Positions 1 through 13,639 of a stretch of DNA of 64,000 nt are shown in pieces; the first letter of the stretch is position 1; each line of letters begins with the position of its first letter. Below the pieces are notes generated by a model that worked only from the letters and a program-made list of their open reading frames with translations, did no database searches and had not been told where the DNA came from. The translations under genes and the position numbers were made by a program. The stretch comes from Anoplopoma fimbria (taxonomy: Eukaryota; Chordata; Actinopteri; Perciformes; Anoplopomatidae), in the NCBI RefSeq assembly GCF_027596085.1, contig NC_072470.1, positions 5,935,287 through 5,999,286 of the forward strand. The letters run 5' to 3'.

Positions 1-2016
1 AAACACCGGGTGTTGCGGCTCGAACCACTGCCACAGTGACCCATCTCTGTTTTGAGAGCATCTTACAGGCTTCTAGTGTTATTAACATTGTTGTGTTTGT
101 GGCTTTGGATATAAATAACCCCAACGCAACTCTCAAAATGACCTCTGCGTCCATCCGGGTCTTGACGAGACGGCGTTTTTAATGAAAGCCCCTCACCCTG
201 AAGGTCCATCTCAACGCTGTAATGTATGGTCGAGTGTCTGGGCCTATTTGCCGTTATAACACTTGAATCTAATCAAAGGATAGGCCACTTTTAGAGTGTT
301 TGGAGAAACCACTTGTGCCCACAGGCAATCAACACCTCATCAGAGGCCCCCCTCTCGTGTGGAGAGAAGGGGCCACGAGGCCCAGCAGTGAAGAGCACAA
401 TTTTACCTCCTTGTCTTTTCTCCTCCTTTCTTCTTTTTCGCTGCGCCCTTTGTTGTGTTGCTCCTCACTTTATCGTTCGGTTTCTCGATTTTATTCAGAC
501 TTATTTTGTGAGATAGATGCAAGAAAAAAACCAACACCAAAGAGGTGCACACATCCCCACACTAACTGGACGTTTATCAATTTCCTAATTGTATTTGTCA
601 TGAAGCCAAGATTAGATGTCCGCAGCCAACGGTGCTCATCAGGAGCGAATGAAATGCTTCTTTACTTGCATTTCTTTGCATTTAAGTGGGATCACAGCAC
701 AAGAAATAGGGTTTTCTGCTTGTGTGGTTTGAAAAGAAAAATGATAGCAACATAGAATACGACAGCAGAAAAGGGTCACATGTTTATGGTTGACATGCGG
801 AGTGTGCAGCCCGTGATTTTGGGGCGTAAAGTGGCAATATGAGGTCTGAAAGAAAGCGACATACACCGTTGGTGCAGGTACAGGCTCCACCATTGTGATA
901 TGAACACTTAGTGTGAGCTCTACGGGGAGAAATACTGTACAACCCTGGGCCCAGACTTAGATTCACTTCACGTCTGCAGAGGGAATTATCTACGCTTTCC
1001 CCATTGTCACCCAGCAGCAGTGCATATCTCCACCCGGGTGCATTGATCTGCCTCTGAGACATAACAGAGGAAACGTATGATGTCTGTTCTCCGCGAATAC
1101 TCATCCACCTGTTTCCCCCCGCGATTCCCGTCAAGAGAGACAGACAGAGAGACAGAGGTAAGAGCGGGAAGAAAGGAGACGTAATACACACAGACAGAGA
1201 CACACTAATGATGTTGTCAGACAGCCTTCTAGTCTTTGAACACACTCCCAGTTGTGTTTGCGGGTGCGCCTCTGCTTACACACATGTGGACTAACACATC
1301 ATTGTATTAGACAGGCACTCCATCACTGTCAAGTGGCAAATTTGGGGGGAGAGGCAGCTTCCTGCAGTTGCAACAAATCTCAAAAAGCCCTTTTGTGTCT
1401 GTCAGTCGAGGACTCTTTCATTTTGACGGCAGAGAGAACCAACAACATCAGACTCAACGGCGTTCCTTTTCATCTTGCCGGGATTAAAGGAAGACAAACA
1501 AACCGGTTATGTTCTCCTCCGTCACATGGTTCGATTTTTTTTTTTTTTTTTTACCGGCGCCACGTGGAGACGCAATATGACCTGCTATTTGGATCAAGTG
1601 GGATTATGTGGCTGGATTTAGCATCTAAAGAGGCGTTTAGTGGTCATTACAGAGAGTCACCTAGTGTCATATCACCATTGTTGCGTGTTTCAATCACACA
1701 CGCTATTCTAAGTGTGGGAGATTTCTAGCATTAGTATAATCAAAACACACACACATGCTGCATAAACCGCATTTTCCTATGACACTGTGTCAGTAAGCAG
1801 CCAACTTTGCACCTACATGCTCCCAGTAATGTTATTCATGGCCTCCCTGACTGACACATTAATCAAAAGCACAATCTACTGTGATCCCACATGATCAAGT
1901 GTACGGCTCTTTGTGTCAAAAGCCCCGACCGCCTGATGTAGATTGTGTAGTTTAATAGTTGCGCTGAGGACGGGGACAAGTAAACACAATCCCTCATAAT
2001 ACGACACGCAGCTCAT
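1..2016. other. intergenic, no gene seen
   Basis: I find no exon with supported splice sites or a recognisable protein in this stretch. The open frames here have no family resemblance and uneven composition. A T-tract lies near 1,536-1,552 and short GACAGAGA-type purine repeats lie near 1,130-1,210. It is probably intergenic DNA upstream of the creb1 region. Confidence 0.5.
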
Positions 2017-2029
2017 GTGTATCTGCTGT

Positions 2030-2270
2030 ATGAGACGCTTCTACTGCTATTACTACTAGTACTACTGCTATCACTAATAATACTTCTACTTCTTCTATCA
2101 CTTCTAGTAATAGTACTACTGATGCTGATGCTGCTACTCCTACTACACTTCTCCTTTTGCTGCTTCTACGGCTTCTACTATTACTGCTTCTTCCACTTCT
2201 GCTATCACTACTGCTACTTCTACTGATGCTTTTATCACTACTACTAGTAATACCACTACTGCTATTACTT

Positions 2271-2302
<32 letters not shown>

Positions 2303-2560
2303 GCTACTAGTAATACCACTACTGCTATTACTTCTACTACTACTACTGCTGATGCTGCTTCTTCTATACTTATTCTGCTTCTGTTGCTGCTACTACAACT
2401 ACTACTACTACTACTACTAGTACTACTACTACTGCTATTGCTACTGCTGTCACTTCTATTGCTACCACAACTACTACTATTACTACAAATATTACTTCAA
2501 CTTATACTGACAATACTGCTGCTACAACAACTTTTACAGCGACTACGACTCCCATTTCCA
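2030..2560. repeat. compound (CTA/CTG/CTT)n trinucleotide tract
   Basis: About 530 bp consist almost only of C-T-N triplets (CTA, CTG, CTT, with ACT phases), including pure (CTA)n runs near 2,271-2,301, 2,333-2,345 and 2,397-2,420. The same triplets give long leucine-rich open frames on the + strand. These are a by-product of the repeat, not a gene. The imperfect mixed triplet composition indicates an old, diverged microsatellite. Confidence 0.85.
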
Positions 2561-5500
2561 CTACTATTACAAATGATCACATCTATGGGAAATACTTGTT
2601 TAAATGCATGTAAAGATTTGACACACATAAACATACACACAAAACATACTGTATTATACTGCATACTGTAACTTCCTGAAAAATGATTTATTTACACAAT
2701 AAACTAACAATATATAAAGTAGATGCACAGTATCATCTGGACCAGCTCCAACATTAAAACGCTGCCTATACTTTAAATCATAAAACCACTCGACACCAGG
2801 TGTCATTAGTGTTATCAGGACTGTAGTTTAAGACCTTTTTTTATAGATTCGGCTTCAAATAGTGATGTATTTTTACAGTACCACTTTGAATATAGATCTA
2901 TAACTTGTAATAGAGTATTGTCTTCTTTTACTTTAGTGGAGGATATGAATACTTTTCTCCTTCACTGACTAATAATAGAAACTCCTGCTCCCACTATATA
3001 TTAATTTAAGTACCACCACTGCTGCTGCTGCCGCTGCTACCTCCACAGCTCTGATAATGATCACTGTGGGGTAAAATGGGACTAAAACAGGCAGGAGGTA
3101 GCACATTATGTAAAAATCACGCTTTGAGCCATGATTCGGAAGACGAAGCCACGTTGGTAAATTGGCCTTCAGTAACGCAGCCGAGCCGTTAGCTAACCAA
3201 ACGTGGAACAGACGTGTGAGTGCAACAGAACAAAGACAACAAAATGCCAAGATTGCGATAAGAATCTGTCGTGTTGTGTCTTTGTGGATGAATTGTTTGA
3301 CACCCCCCCCCCCTCCTCTCCCCTTCTTCATCATGCTCACCCACCCCTCTTCATCCTCCTCGTCCAACTTGAGAGACAATTCCTCTGTTCCTTAATGATG
3401 TCTGTGTGGGAGGGGCTTTTCTTCTTTTTTTTTTTTTTTACAGCATCAAAGACAAAACACTCAAAGGCGAGTATTAGAAATGACTTAATCATTGCAGCAC
3501 CACACCATCTCTCCGTCTCTCGCCCCCTCTCTCTCTCTTTCTCTCTCGCTGTTACTGACACACACACACACACACACACAGAAGGAGAGAAGTGTATGTG
3601 TGTGTGTGTGTGTGTCTAACTTTGCTAGAGGCAGCAGCTTCTTGGCACCTTCTCTCTTTCTTTAGAACATTCTCGCACTAATAAGTGGAACCCTGTCCTC
3701 GTCCAACACACAAGGGGAGTGTGTGGGGCATGAATGTCAGCCATGTTCTCTTTTTCTATCTATCACACCCATCCCAAAAAAGAAAAGAAAAAACACGAAA
3801 CCCAACCCCTCCCCTCTGAGCCCTGGGTGAGTTTCTCTTTCTGGAGACAGCACCCTTTTTGATGTTCGACAACTGAGGGAGAGGAGAGAGAGGGGAGGGG
3901 TTAGGGGGGAGGTGGGGTGACTGCACCTTTCATCCGGCGGATGCCATCCGAAAAGGAAAGAAGGGGAGTGAGGTTGCAACACATTTTCACTCCTCAACTC
4001 GTCAAATAAAAACCAGCAAACGAGGCTTGGTCGTTGGCAGGGTACGATTCAAGGTTCCCCCCTCTAGCAGCAGTTTTGGTTTTGTCAGGGTCGCTTGCAG
4101 TTTATGTTCGTTACATGCATACATTTTTTTTTTTTCAAAATAAACTTTCAATCTGAGTTTACTTTGGTTTTAAGGTTCATGCAATAAAATTACTTGGTTA
4201 TGGGTTAGGAAAAGATGATGGTTTGGGTTGAAATCACGTTCAGGTTACATAAACTAAGGTAAAATAAGTAAGTAAATGTTGTTCCTCCTGGGTGAAAGTC
4301 CTGTGTTTGTTTTTGACCCCATCCATCCTACACAGACTTTCTCACTACGTCAGTCTCTCTAAGTCTAATAAATATGTGGATGTGTTTGCACTGGAGTTAT
4401 TAATGAATGTAAACTACAAAAGAAACAAGCTATCCAGTGGATACAGTAAGTAAGCAATTATCTTAAAGGTCATTTCATCTGAATCACCACCAAAAAAATT
4501 ATAGTACCTTTCCATGCCGAGAGGTTTTGATATTTTCTAGCACCAAATGATGGAGGTGAGATATTTTGTAAACAACAGAGCATTCTTGATCCTTGGATTT
4601 GATCCGTGCACGCTGCAGCTTTTACCTCCATCTCACGGTTTTCAGTCAGCAAACGGAGCTGCCTCGGGCGTCATGAGTGACCTTAAGTTGGCCGTTCACA
4701 TCGGACGTCAAACACCATCCTTGAACCCAGATCGAGAGTGAACGCAAGTACTTTCCACTTTCAGCTATCCTCAAGCGTGCAATATTATATTGCACGCTTT
4801 ATATTGCTGCTGACCTTTTTCCAAAGTAAACCTTCCAGTATTCATTATCTGTTTAACAAGAGAAATGGTGACATTTTATTCATGTGCTTGACTATTAACA
4901 GTAACAATGTTAACAGCTCTGAATACGGTAGAACTTAGAAAAAACTGCGTCCCACACAAGTTTGGCTGACATGAAGCCAGATTACGTAAATACCTGGAAA
5001 GTGTTAAAAAAAAGTCACCAGAAGTTCAATAAAGTATATTAAATCTGTCATAACTGAGCCAAAACCTGCAGAATGGGCCTTTGAGACATCCTGCTCACAG
5101 CTATTCTTATGAAACCAGGCTGATACACGTGCACGTACAACACACCCACATGTGTCACGCTCCGAGATGAGAATGAACCTGAAATCCACGCTGCGCCGCG
5201 TTCTTCACACAGTAGGGGTGAAGACGAGCGGGGCCCGTGTCCCCTCGCTGACACAAAGCGGGACGGAGCTGAAGTCACATGTGTCCTTGTCCCCGCGTGG
5301 AGGCTCTTGTCATTGTGCAGCAATAGGCCTATGATCTCCCTCGCTCACTAACATAAAGCCCCCTCGGGCTCCTCGCTCGCCCACCTAAGGTTTCAAGGTT
5401 GCCGCTCCGCTGTCACATCCTGACAATTCGTTCCTCTTCTTTTTTTTTTTTCTTCTTTCCTGCGCTGTGAATGCAGTAATCACCTCCCCCTCACTGACTT

Positions 5501-6435
5501 CACTGTGAGCTTATCATTATGTCAGATCACGCTTTGGTAATGTCTTGAAGTCAGTTTATTTATACAGTACCTCCTTCTACTGTATATTTCCTGATAGTAC
5601 ATAGATAGTCCACTCTCAGCTGTAAGCAGTAGTCACACTCCTTGTGTTTCCTATTATTATGCAGTGCCTTTTCTGTGCTCACTTGTAACTCTAAAAGCAT
5701 TTTGCAACATATATTGTTCATGCTCGTGTCACTTTGCGTCATAATTAACATTTTATATATATATATACTATTTAATAGTTGTTCATTTTCAAAACAATCA
5801 AATAAATATTAATTGTATCTATATCTATAAAACATTGGTGCTGACAGCAATCCCATGAATTTCCGTCTGTTGCTTCTACTGTTCATAAAATTTCAAATCT
5901 GTGATTTCAGTTGCAGATCTGCCCTAAAACTCTTCAATATTTGGCGTGTATTTTGATGATTTGGCATGATGCTGAGACAGGTTATAAATGTTAAAAAACC
6001 CTTTAGTGTCTATAATGTAATTTCAGTCAAAATGTCATGATTCGGTCATTGTCTTTTAAAGAGCAAGAGCTTCTTTGACACCACTCATTTTACACCAACG
6101 TTCAACACTTACGCAGCAAGAAATCCTTTGCAGAGGAATGAAATTGGGCACATCAAAGAATGAGGCTGTGACATTTAATCACAAAATAACTCCCGTGTGG
6201 CTCGAAGATCGCAGATTCATGATTTATCGCTGTATGAGAGTGTCTGAGGGGCACATCTGTCTTTTAAGACCCTCTTAAAGTGTCCGTCTATTGCTCCTCA
6301 CTTAATAAACCTAGTGGAAATGGCCAGTGTCATTGCATTGAATGAATTCAAACACAGTTTTTAGGAGTTTCACAAGGCCGGCACTAGAGTTAGAACACTT
6401 GTATTTTTTTTTTTTTCACGCACTCATACAGGGCC

Positions 6436-6466
<31 letters not shown>

Positions 6467-8689
6467 TCACACTCATAAATCCAAGCATGTCGGCCTTGGT
6501 GCAGTAAAAACCAGCAGTCTCTCTTTCTGTCTCTTTATCATTCCTTACAGAGTCGTCACACACCTCAACACATTCGTCCTCCATCTCTCTTGTTGCCCAC
6601 TCCTTACCTTCAGCTTCATTCAGCCCGTCCAGACCTTGGAGAAGTCGTAATTGAATGCAGTCAGTATATGTTGGGGGGGGAGCACCAGGTGCGCTCAAGT
6701 CTTCTTTTCATGAATTGTCCTGCATGCATGCGAGTGTCGTGCCAGAAAACTGAATGTACTTCACACTTCAAATATGTCCGACCACTTTTTGTGTGCTTTG
6801 AAAACTTTTTTTTGGAGTGGCTGCCATACATGCCTTTTTAAAATCATACAATAAGCTTTGCGAGTGTTTTATAAGCCTGGACATCATATATTTGCTTGCT
6901 AAATGCTAATGTTGTGTCCTGATATCATGATTTAAGCAGGTTTTGCAGCCGTGCATCTTTAGAAAGGACTCTCCGCAAATCATTGTTTTACATCCAAAGC
7001 CAATGTGCATCTCTCATCCAGGAAGTGGTGTTCCCTTTGGGGAAATTAAAGGTGTGTAGCATGTCAGATGTTCATGCAGGACCTGCAGTTAACATCTGCC
7101 TTTGTATTAACCATGACCATGACTGTTTTTCCCCTAACAATAACCTTTGCTGTTTCCTTATCCTAACCGTACCATAACCACAGTTTATTAACCACAATAT
7201 TCTCTTAACCTTCCTTTTAGTTTTCATGCAAAGATATTTTATATAATCCGGGGTTATGCACAATAAGACTCACCTTTTTTGTCGAGCTGGTGACGTTTAA
7301 CCCATGATGAATAGGGCTTCTGGGAGATGGTGCTCTGGATTTTTAGATATTTGCATTATTACAACTATGGGATTTTGAATGAGCTCCTGTTACGTTTGGA
7401 AGAGACCCTGGAAGTTGTCTTCACTTCATCCCTCTCTTAAACTACCAAATTAAAGTTTAAAATATTTCCATCTGGGTCTTTCTTTTCCCCGCACACTCCC
7501 TTCCCCCAGTGTCCTCTCTATCTCCCGTCCTCATCATATATCTCACCCCATCCCTCTCGTCCACACTTCTGTGTACAGGTTTATTTTTACAAGGACATAT
7601 ACAGCCGGGATGACATACTGCCGGCCATTGCCCGTTGACTTGCATCACAGTATTCCTGCTGTTAGTGCTATTAGTGCTCCAATATCTGTCCGATAAATAT
7701 GGATTTAAGGCGCCGTTTGATCATGAAAACTGTGATTTTTGTTTTCAATAACACTGAACGTGCGACATATCAGCGAGAAAATATCACCCGCTCCTTCAAC
7801 ACCTGCCCTGTCAGAGAAAGTGAAAAAGATGAGGAGCAACGGGAAAAGAAAAACCGAGCCAAGAAGAGCTTGAAGGAGGAGTTTATCTGTGTAGTACATG
7901 ATATTTTCTTCACTTTAAGACTCTTGAGCTGCACTGCTGTCAGCATGATGGATAATGTTTTAAGGCTAGGTCTCCTGGGAGTGATCTGTTGTCTGTACCA
8001 TCAACTGTGGAGAGCAGAGACAGAAAGAGAGGAGCTGACAGAGGGCGGCAGACAGAGAGAGCAGAAGCAGCCCTCATTACAGCCAAACCCTGCTGGGGGT
8101 TGACCAAACTGGGGCGATTTGAAGTTTAAAGTTTAAAGAATTTTCCCTGTCTCTTTCTAGCACTATCTCTCTGTACTTCTTTAACAAGGAAAGACACAGA
8201 GACACACACACACCTTCATTCAACACACACACACACATTTCTCTGGCCTGTGGGAACTCATTATCTTCCCAGACGAGCGGTGCCAGGAGTTGCCGAGTCG
8301 GTCTCCTGCCACCGTGTCACTTTGTGATGTGGGGTTTCAAATATGGGCTGTAGAGACACATGGGTGAGAGGAGACGGAGAGACAAAGCAACGGTTGACAT
8401 GCTGGGACCCGGTTTTGGTCTTTGGGGCATCTGGTCTGTGGAGGTTTTGGTGATTCATTTGTTTGGGGCAGTTTTAAAATTAAACAACAACGTAGTAGAT
8501 CCAATATATTCCCTGTGATCCTTCAGAAAAGCTACTGCTGTTTTATCCTTTTGTTTTCATACTTTAGTTTTCATTTTGCAGACAAACTCTTAATCTGCCG
8601 CTGTGATTTAGCTAAAAGTAAGGCCCATAAATAGTTTCTTCTCCGCAGAGAAACATCAGCAGAATGTGGCACAAAGAGGTCTCGCTCCT
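2561..8689. other. intergenic, no gene seen
   Basis: No supported exon was found. The stretch holds small low-complexity tracts: (CA/GT)n at 3,560-3,614, a T-run at 3,426-3,439, (CA)n at 6,437-6,463 and AT-dinucleotides near 5,755-5,768. A perfect hairpin lies at 4,773-4,799. A degenerate interspersed-repeat-like segment lies near 4,090-4,350, and a short phrase of it (AAAGTCCTGTGTTTGTTT) recurs near 16,067. Another GGTTA-rich segment lies near 7,100-7,210 in the opposite sense. Confidence 0.45.
4773..4799. repeat. perfect 12-bp inverted repeat, 3-nt loop
   Basis: The left arm AAGCGTGCAATA (4,773-4,784) and the right arm TATTGCACGCTT (4,788-4,799) are exact reverse complements separated by TTA. 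It lies in non-coding DNA with no flanking repeat that would explain it. It is too short for a microRNA precursor. It could be a cruciform-prone site or a palindromic factor-binding site. Confidence 0.7.
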
Positions 8690-9290
8690 CATATTCCAAA
8701 CTTCAACCTTTTACGTCCTTTGAGCGGACGTCCCTATCTCGGGAGCAGCAGCGAGCGTTAATGCGGTGACCCTGGATGGAGGTTAGCAGGTCATCCACTC
8801 ACCGCCGCGCAGATGATCTACGCAGCGGCTCACAGAAATAGGTCGATGGCATAAACTAAATCCAATAGGAATATTGCTTTTCATTGATTTTTTTATCCAC
8901 CTTGGGATAATGCACGTATTTCAAGGAATGGACGTGTGTGCACGTGCGTGTGTGTGCAGATGCATAAACACATGATGGATAAAACCCGCTGATGATTGGT
9001 CGTTACTGTGTGTGTTGACTAATGCCTTCATCACGGGCGCGAATGGAAGCGTAACTCTTCTCAGACGTACAGGAGACATAACACGCTATAAGACTATAAC
9101 TTAGAGCGAGTGCGTTATTATTAGTGTGCCGGGGCTCGCTCGCCGCGGCCGAGAGAGACAGAGGGGAGTTATTTGTTAAATGCCACCGCGACTGTACCGG
9201 GGTCCTAATTGGATTTCCTCTCTCGCTCAAAATGTCCCCTCTACTTTTTATGGGAATGACCTCTGAGTCGGTCAAACACACACACACACC
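8690..9290. promoter_or_regulatory. candidate conserved non-coding block
   Basis: This is complex sequence of balanced composition with many CpGs (for example 8,800-8,830 and 9,120-9,200), lying between AT-rich and CA-rich flanks. No open frame or splice structure supports coding. The call rests on composition alone and no alignment was made. A homeodomain-type CCTAATTGG core sits near 9,205-9,213. Confidence 0.25.
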
Positions 9291-10689
9291 TTAACACAGG
9301 TACACACTCCAATTCAGGTGCACATATTTGGCATATGTTCAATTACTTTGCTTACTTAGTTGCCACAAGGAGTGTGCAAATAATGTTTTCTTCTTAATTT
9401 TTAGGCCATTAACTTCATTATGCATTATCAAGGTCACTTAAAGACACAATCAAGTTATTCACTTTTTAAACACTTTGTGCATGTGCATGTAGAAAAGATG
9501 TATTTCCACGTGTTTAACATTAACAAAGCAAGGAAAGTGAAATTTAATCAGGTTTAGCAGGAATACTCCAGCTTTTCCACACTTTATATTCTAACATGAC
9601 AGCTGACCGTCCTAAAAATAAAGTTAAATTACTTTCTTTGGCTTTAATAGAAGCAGTTTGACATAATGCTTCACAGCCAAATTGCTAATTAATAAGCCCA
9701 AACACATCTTTGACCTGCCGGCGGCCCAGCCATCACAAAAAGCAATGCTTTGCAGCCAAACTCCGTTCAAACAGACAGAGGTTCATTTTAATTTATAGTG
9801 CTTCAAATGTGTAAAAGGTAGTTCACAACACAATTTAAATAGTTCCATTTAATTGAATTGTGCAGCCATAAAAATAAGAAAACAACATTTGAATGTTTCA
9901 GTCAGTGTAAAAACCATTCAGCTTCAATGAAGAGCTGAAAAAAATGCTGACAGATAGCATGGAATAAGATGAACAACCACTCTCCATAAAGCAATGCTAT
10001 TGTGAGGGCCTTATATTAAACACAACGTGCTCGCAACCTGGAAAGAAAAACACGTTGTTTTTTACCTTTTTGTTCTGATGTTTTAATACCATACAGCAGC
10101 ACTTGGAACCTGAGCAAGAATAGCTGCATTATGCCGAGGTTTGTGTGCCAAGTTCACACAGGCCATACCTGCATAATGTATGTCTGCTGAAGCTCCGAGG
10201 GCGAAATAAACACGCAGAATGCAATCTTTCCCACTCTCCTTCACACACAAACAGGAAAACACTTGGAGCCTTTCCTCAAATGCAAACCCACAACAACAAG
10301 AAGAAAAGAAATGTAGAAATACAATCATTATTCACATTTAAAAGCATGCGTTCTGCTGACTTGAAGTGTTTATTTATGCTGTTTTACTTGCTCTGTCTCA
10401 TCGTTCTGGAAGCAAACCTGTCCGCCTGTTTACAGATGGCAGAGCTCAGAATAATCCTCATCCACACCCACACACACCCGCATGCATACCTTTTTTATTT
10501 ATTTATTTCTTCTCTCATACATTTTCTACTCCTACTTTAATAACATGCGTCTGTATACAGGCCTCAATACACCCACGCATGTATATGAATGTATACATTT
10601 GCCACGTTTTATTATAGAGAGAGCGCGACATTTCATATAGATGGTATCATGTCGTAGATGCAGAATGCACCAGAACTTCAAGACGGGAT
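9291..10689. other. AT-rich intergenic, no gene seen
   Basis: AT-rich DNA without a supported exon. Two related short phrases (TTCACAGCCAAAT near 9,670 and TTGCAGCCAAACT near 9,749) flank a TAATTAATAA-containing stretch, so a small regulatory element is possible, but nothing decisive is visible. Confidence 0.4.
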
Positions 10690-11060
10690 CTGGAAACTAC
10701 AGGTGTGATAGATTGGTTCGTTTTACCAAATTAGAGCTAATTAATGCTAACGAGCCTATCAGGGTAGAATCGTGTGTGTCGGCAGTGTTTAATTACCGCA
10801 TGAATAAATAAAGTGAAACGTTAACATGAAGTCAGCATATTGTTTACTGTTTGTATTTGGCCAACATAGATCCGGCAAATGTGTTCATTTACATACATGA
10901 TAAGGAAATTGCCCTGCACGGCTATTAGCATGTTAATGGGCTCATTCAGCATCCAGCCTATTGAGGCAACCATCAAACCTCTCAGAGGGCGGAAGAAATA
11001 AGCTGTTTTCATGCGGTGAATGCAGGTTGGAAATGATTTGCATGCAGTTTTGTGTCGTAA
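10690..11060. promoter_or_regulatory. candidate conserved enhancer-like block
   Basis: About 370 bp of high-complexity sequence rich in homeodomain-type cores (CTAATTAATGC near 10,737, TTTAATTACC near 10,789, GTTAATGGGC near 10,932) and a perfect POU octamer ATTTGCAT at 11,036-11,043. It has no coding features and no repeat character. The motif clustering resembles vertebrate developmental non-coding elements. Conservation itself is not tested here. Confidence 0.35.
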
Positions 11061-12139
11061 AAGTCAACAACAATTCAAAGAGGAGAAATAAAGAGAGATA
11101 TCATATCCACTGGAAATAAACGTTGGCCATTTTCACCTCAAATCATTATTCCCTCTATCTCTTTTCTTCTCTCTCTGCGTAAGGCAGAATGTCACATTTG
11201 ATATTCACAACAAGCCTCTCGCCAATCCCCCAGAGTTCCCTGGCGCCAGATGACGAGCAGGCTGTCAGGGGTCACCCGGCAACCCGGTCGCTCTCTAAAC
11301 ACTCCGCCGGTCCTCTGCGGAAGTGACCTAATAACTGTGCCAGGCCCCTCGCTGCTCCCCGCCATCTCTGTCCCCGCCGCCCACTCAGCAGCCACAGATC
11401 GTGATCTCGCCCTCCGCCGCCATTGAGGACTACGCCTCCCTCCCACCCTCTCGCCAACCTCTCCCGCCTCAAGGAAACCACACTTCTTAGATACGCTCAA
11501 CAGTTTTTACGAGTTGGGGTTTCATGAGCTTCATCTACTTATTTTTTTTCCCCCTCGTCTTCCTCTTGTGTTTTTTTTTTCTAACAGACGTTCCTGCAGA
11601 CAGCTTTCTCAGCTCATTTCCATCGGGTGCCCTACGGGGAATCGCCGAGCGTAAAGTTGTGTCTCTCCCTTGCCACCGCTCAACTTCTGCGCCCATAAAG
11701 CAAAATAAAAATGTGCTTTAGTGATTTGTCAACTTCGTCCTCAGGGAGATATAATGTGGTAGATGGGTTATCCTTGAAATCTATTGTTTGGAAGACTCTG
11801 CATGAGCCATCTTTCAAAAAAGTGTGTGTGTGATTGCGCTGTGGCACATGTACTTTCTGTTTGTTTGTCCCTGTAATATGATCTATTAAGTTGTTACCGT
11901 TCATGTGTGCTCTATGTTTTCAGCAGCCACACCACTTTGTCCTTCTCCTCATTATAAATCAACCCCCCCCGGCACACCACTTATCTTTTGTCATTCAAAC
12001 ATGACTCCACCTCTATCCTTCATTGTTCTTCTCTTCCGCCTTAACTCGCTCTCAACACACATCCGGATGAAAGGCAGCTTTCTCGTGACCTCCCGTTATC
12101 TCCCATCCACTCCTGTTCCCCCGGCCCCGCCCTCAAATT
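11061..12139. other. intergenic, possible GC-rich element at 11,190-11,480
   Basis: No supported gene. The middle (about 11,190-11,480) is CpG-containing, complex sequence with open frames on the - strand that resemble no family I know. The rest is T-rich or AT-rich. The GC-rich part may be another conserved non-coding block, but composition is the only evidence. Confidence 0.3.
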
Positions 12140-12500
12140 CACACCTGGCCCATTTACCGTCAGACAGACCGCCACGTGCCGCTCCCCGTCCCCTTCGCCG
12201 CTCCGACGGGCGGCAACAATAGAGACAGGAGAGCCAAAATGGCAGCCGTCCGCCTCTATCTGGCCCGTCCCCGGGGGGGCAGTCGCATATCGGCTCAGCC
12301 AATCTTAATGCACGTCTTCCGCAACAAATTGGCCAGTTTACTTAAGAGTCTGCTGTGGCCCATGAATATTTGATGCGGTCAGGGCTGTGGAGTGGAGGGA
12401 TACAATGACAGGGTCTTATCTTATTTAGCCAGACAGAAGGGGTCGGCTCCTGGCCCGACCTAGAACACTCCAAAGCTCTCCTGAGATCTGGAAGAGCCCA
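12140..12500. promoter_or_regulatory. candidate conserved non-coding block
   Basis: A GC-rich 5' part (12,160-12,290) contains the YY1-like core AAAATGGCAGCC at 12,235-12,246. It passes into balanced sequence with CCATGAATATTTG near 12,359 and the GATA-type core CTTATCT near 12,415. No splice or coding support exists in any frame. The assignment as regulatory is inference from motif content and contrast with the flanks. Confidence 0.3.
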
Positions 12501-13247
12501 ATCCAGGAGAAGTCGACACTATGAAAACATAATTTTTTTTCCATTTGTCCACACCTTTGAAGTATAAAAAGCCCCGTCTTGAAATGGTACCAATCACTGC
12601 TGTTGGATGAAAACCAAATTGAGAGCAGAATGCCTTTTTCTTTCCCCCTTGATTGACATTTGGGAAATAACACAATGGGCTTTTAACAGGTTTAATAGAC
12701 CCAAGAGTGATATAACACACCACAGCACACTCACTCGACTCACTAAATAAAAATGTAAATTTCAATCCAAACAACAAAAAGAAAAAACGATCACAATGCC
12801 GAGGGGACTGCAGAGCCGAGAGCAGCGCGGCGCTCATGTTACATCTTCTGTGTCTTTCTAAAGATGTGGAGATTTTGCGTCGCGAAGCGAGAAGGCATTG
12901 TTCAAGAGGAAATGTGAGCGGAGACGTGAAACATGTTATTTTCTCCTCACAGCGAGGTGAAGATGGCACGGAGAGGAAACAAAATAAGGATAGTTTTACC
13001 AATTATCCATTCCCTTCCCACTCTTTGTCCCTCTGTCCCTCTGGGCTCAGGGCGGCTGTGTGATTTAAAAAAAGGCCTCTCATATTGCCTTGGCTGTGAT
13101 GGCGAGTAATACTGTAGCCTCCAAATCAATGGAGCCTGTCCTAGATTTCGCTGCGGTCTCAACTCTCTCTCTATAAAGGGATCTGGAGGGCACTCTATAT
13201 TTTTATTACCTGCAGAGAGAAATGGAGAGGCAGGGACCCGGATCTCA

Positions 13248-13250
<3 letters not shown>

Positions 13251-13323
<73 letters not shown>
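13251..13323. repeat. (CA)n microsatellite
   Basis: An uninterrupted CA dinucleotide run of about 73 nt. Confidence 0.98.
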
Positions 13324-13325
<2 letters not shown>

Positions 13326-13563
13326 ATGCATGTACACGAATGCACATGCAGAATCGCACGCGCTCAAATGCAGGCTTGCATGCATGCAAACATAAATACT
13401 TTTACGCATGCATGATCACATGATCAAATAAGCACACATGCAGGCCGCAGGCATTCAAGCACGGACCTGCACACACACCAACTGTCCACCTACTGCACCT
13501 GAGACCCCTGGTGGCAGGAAAAAAGGGACCCCAGCAGAGACTGTCTCTCTTCATTAGGCGCTG

Positions 13564-13564
<1 letters not shown>

Positions 13565-13638
<74 letters not shown>
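13565..13638. repeat. (CA)n microsatellite
   Basis: An uninterrupted AC/CA run of about 74 nt, 242 bp from the preceding one. Confidence 0.98.

Positions 13639-13639
<1 letters not shown>

Noticed and set aside
2017..2671. Poly-leucine open frames
   Set aside because: Produced by the CTN triplet tract. No flanking coding sequence.
7699..8103. 134-aa charged open frame
   Set aside because: Lys/Glu/Arg-rich by base composition, no splice or domain support, and no recognisable relatives.
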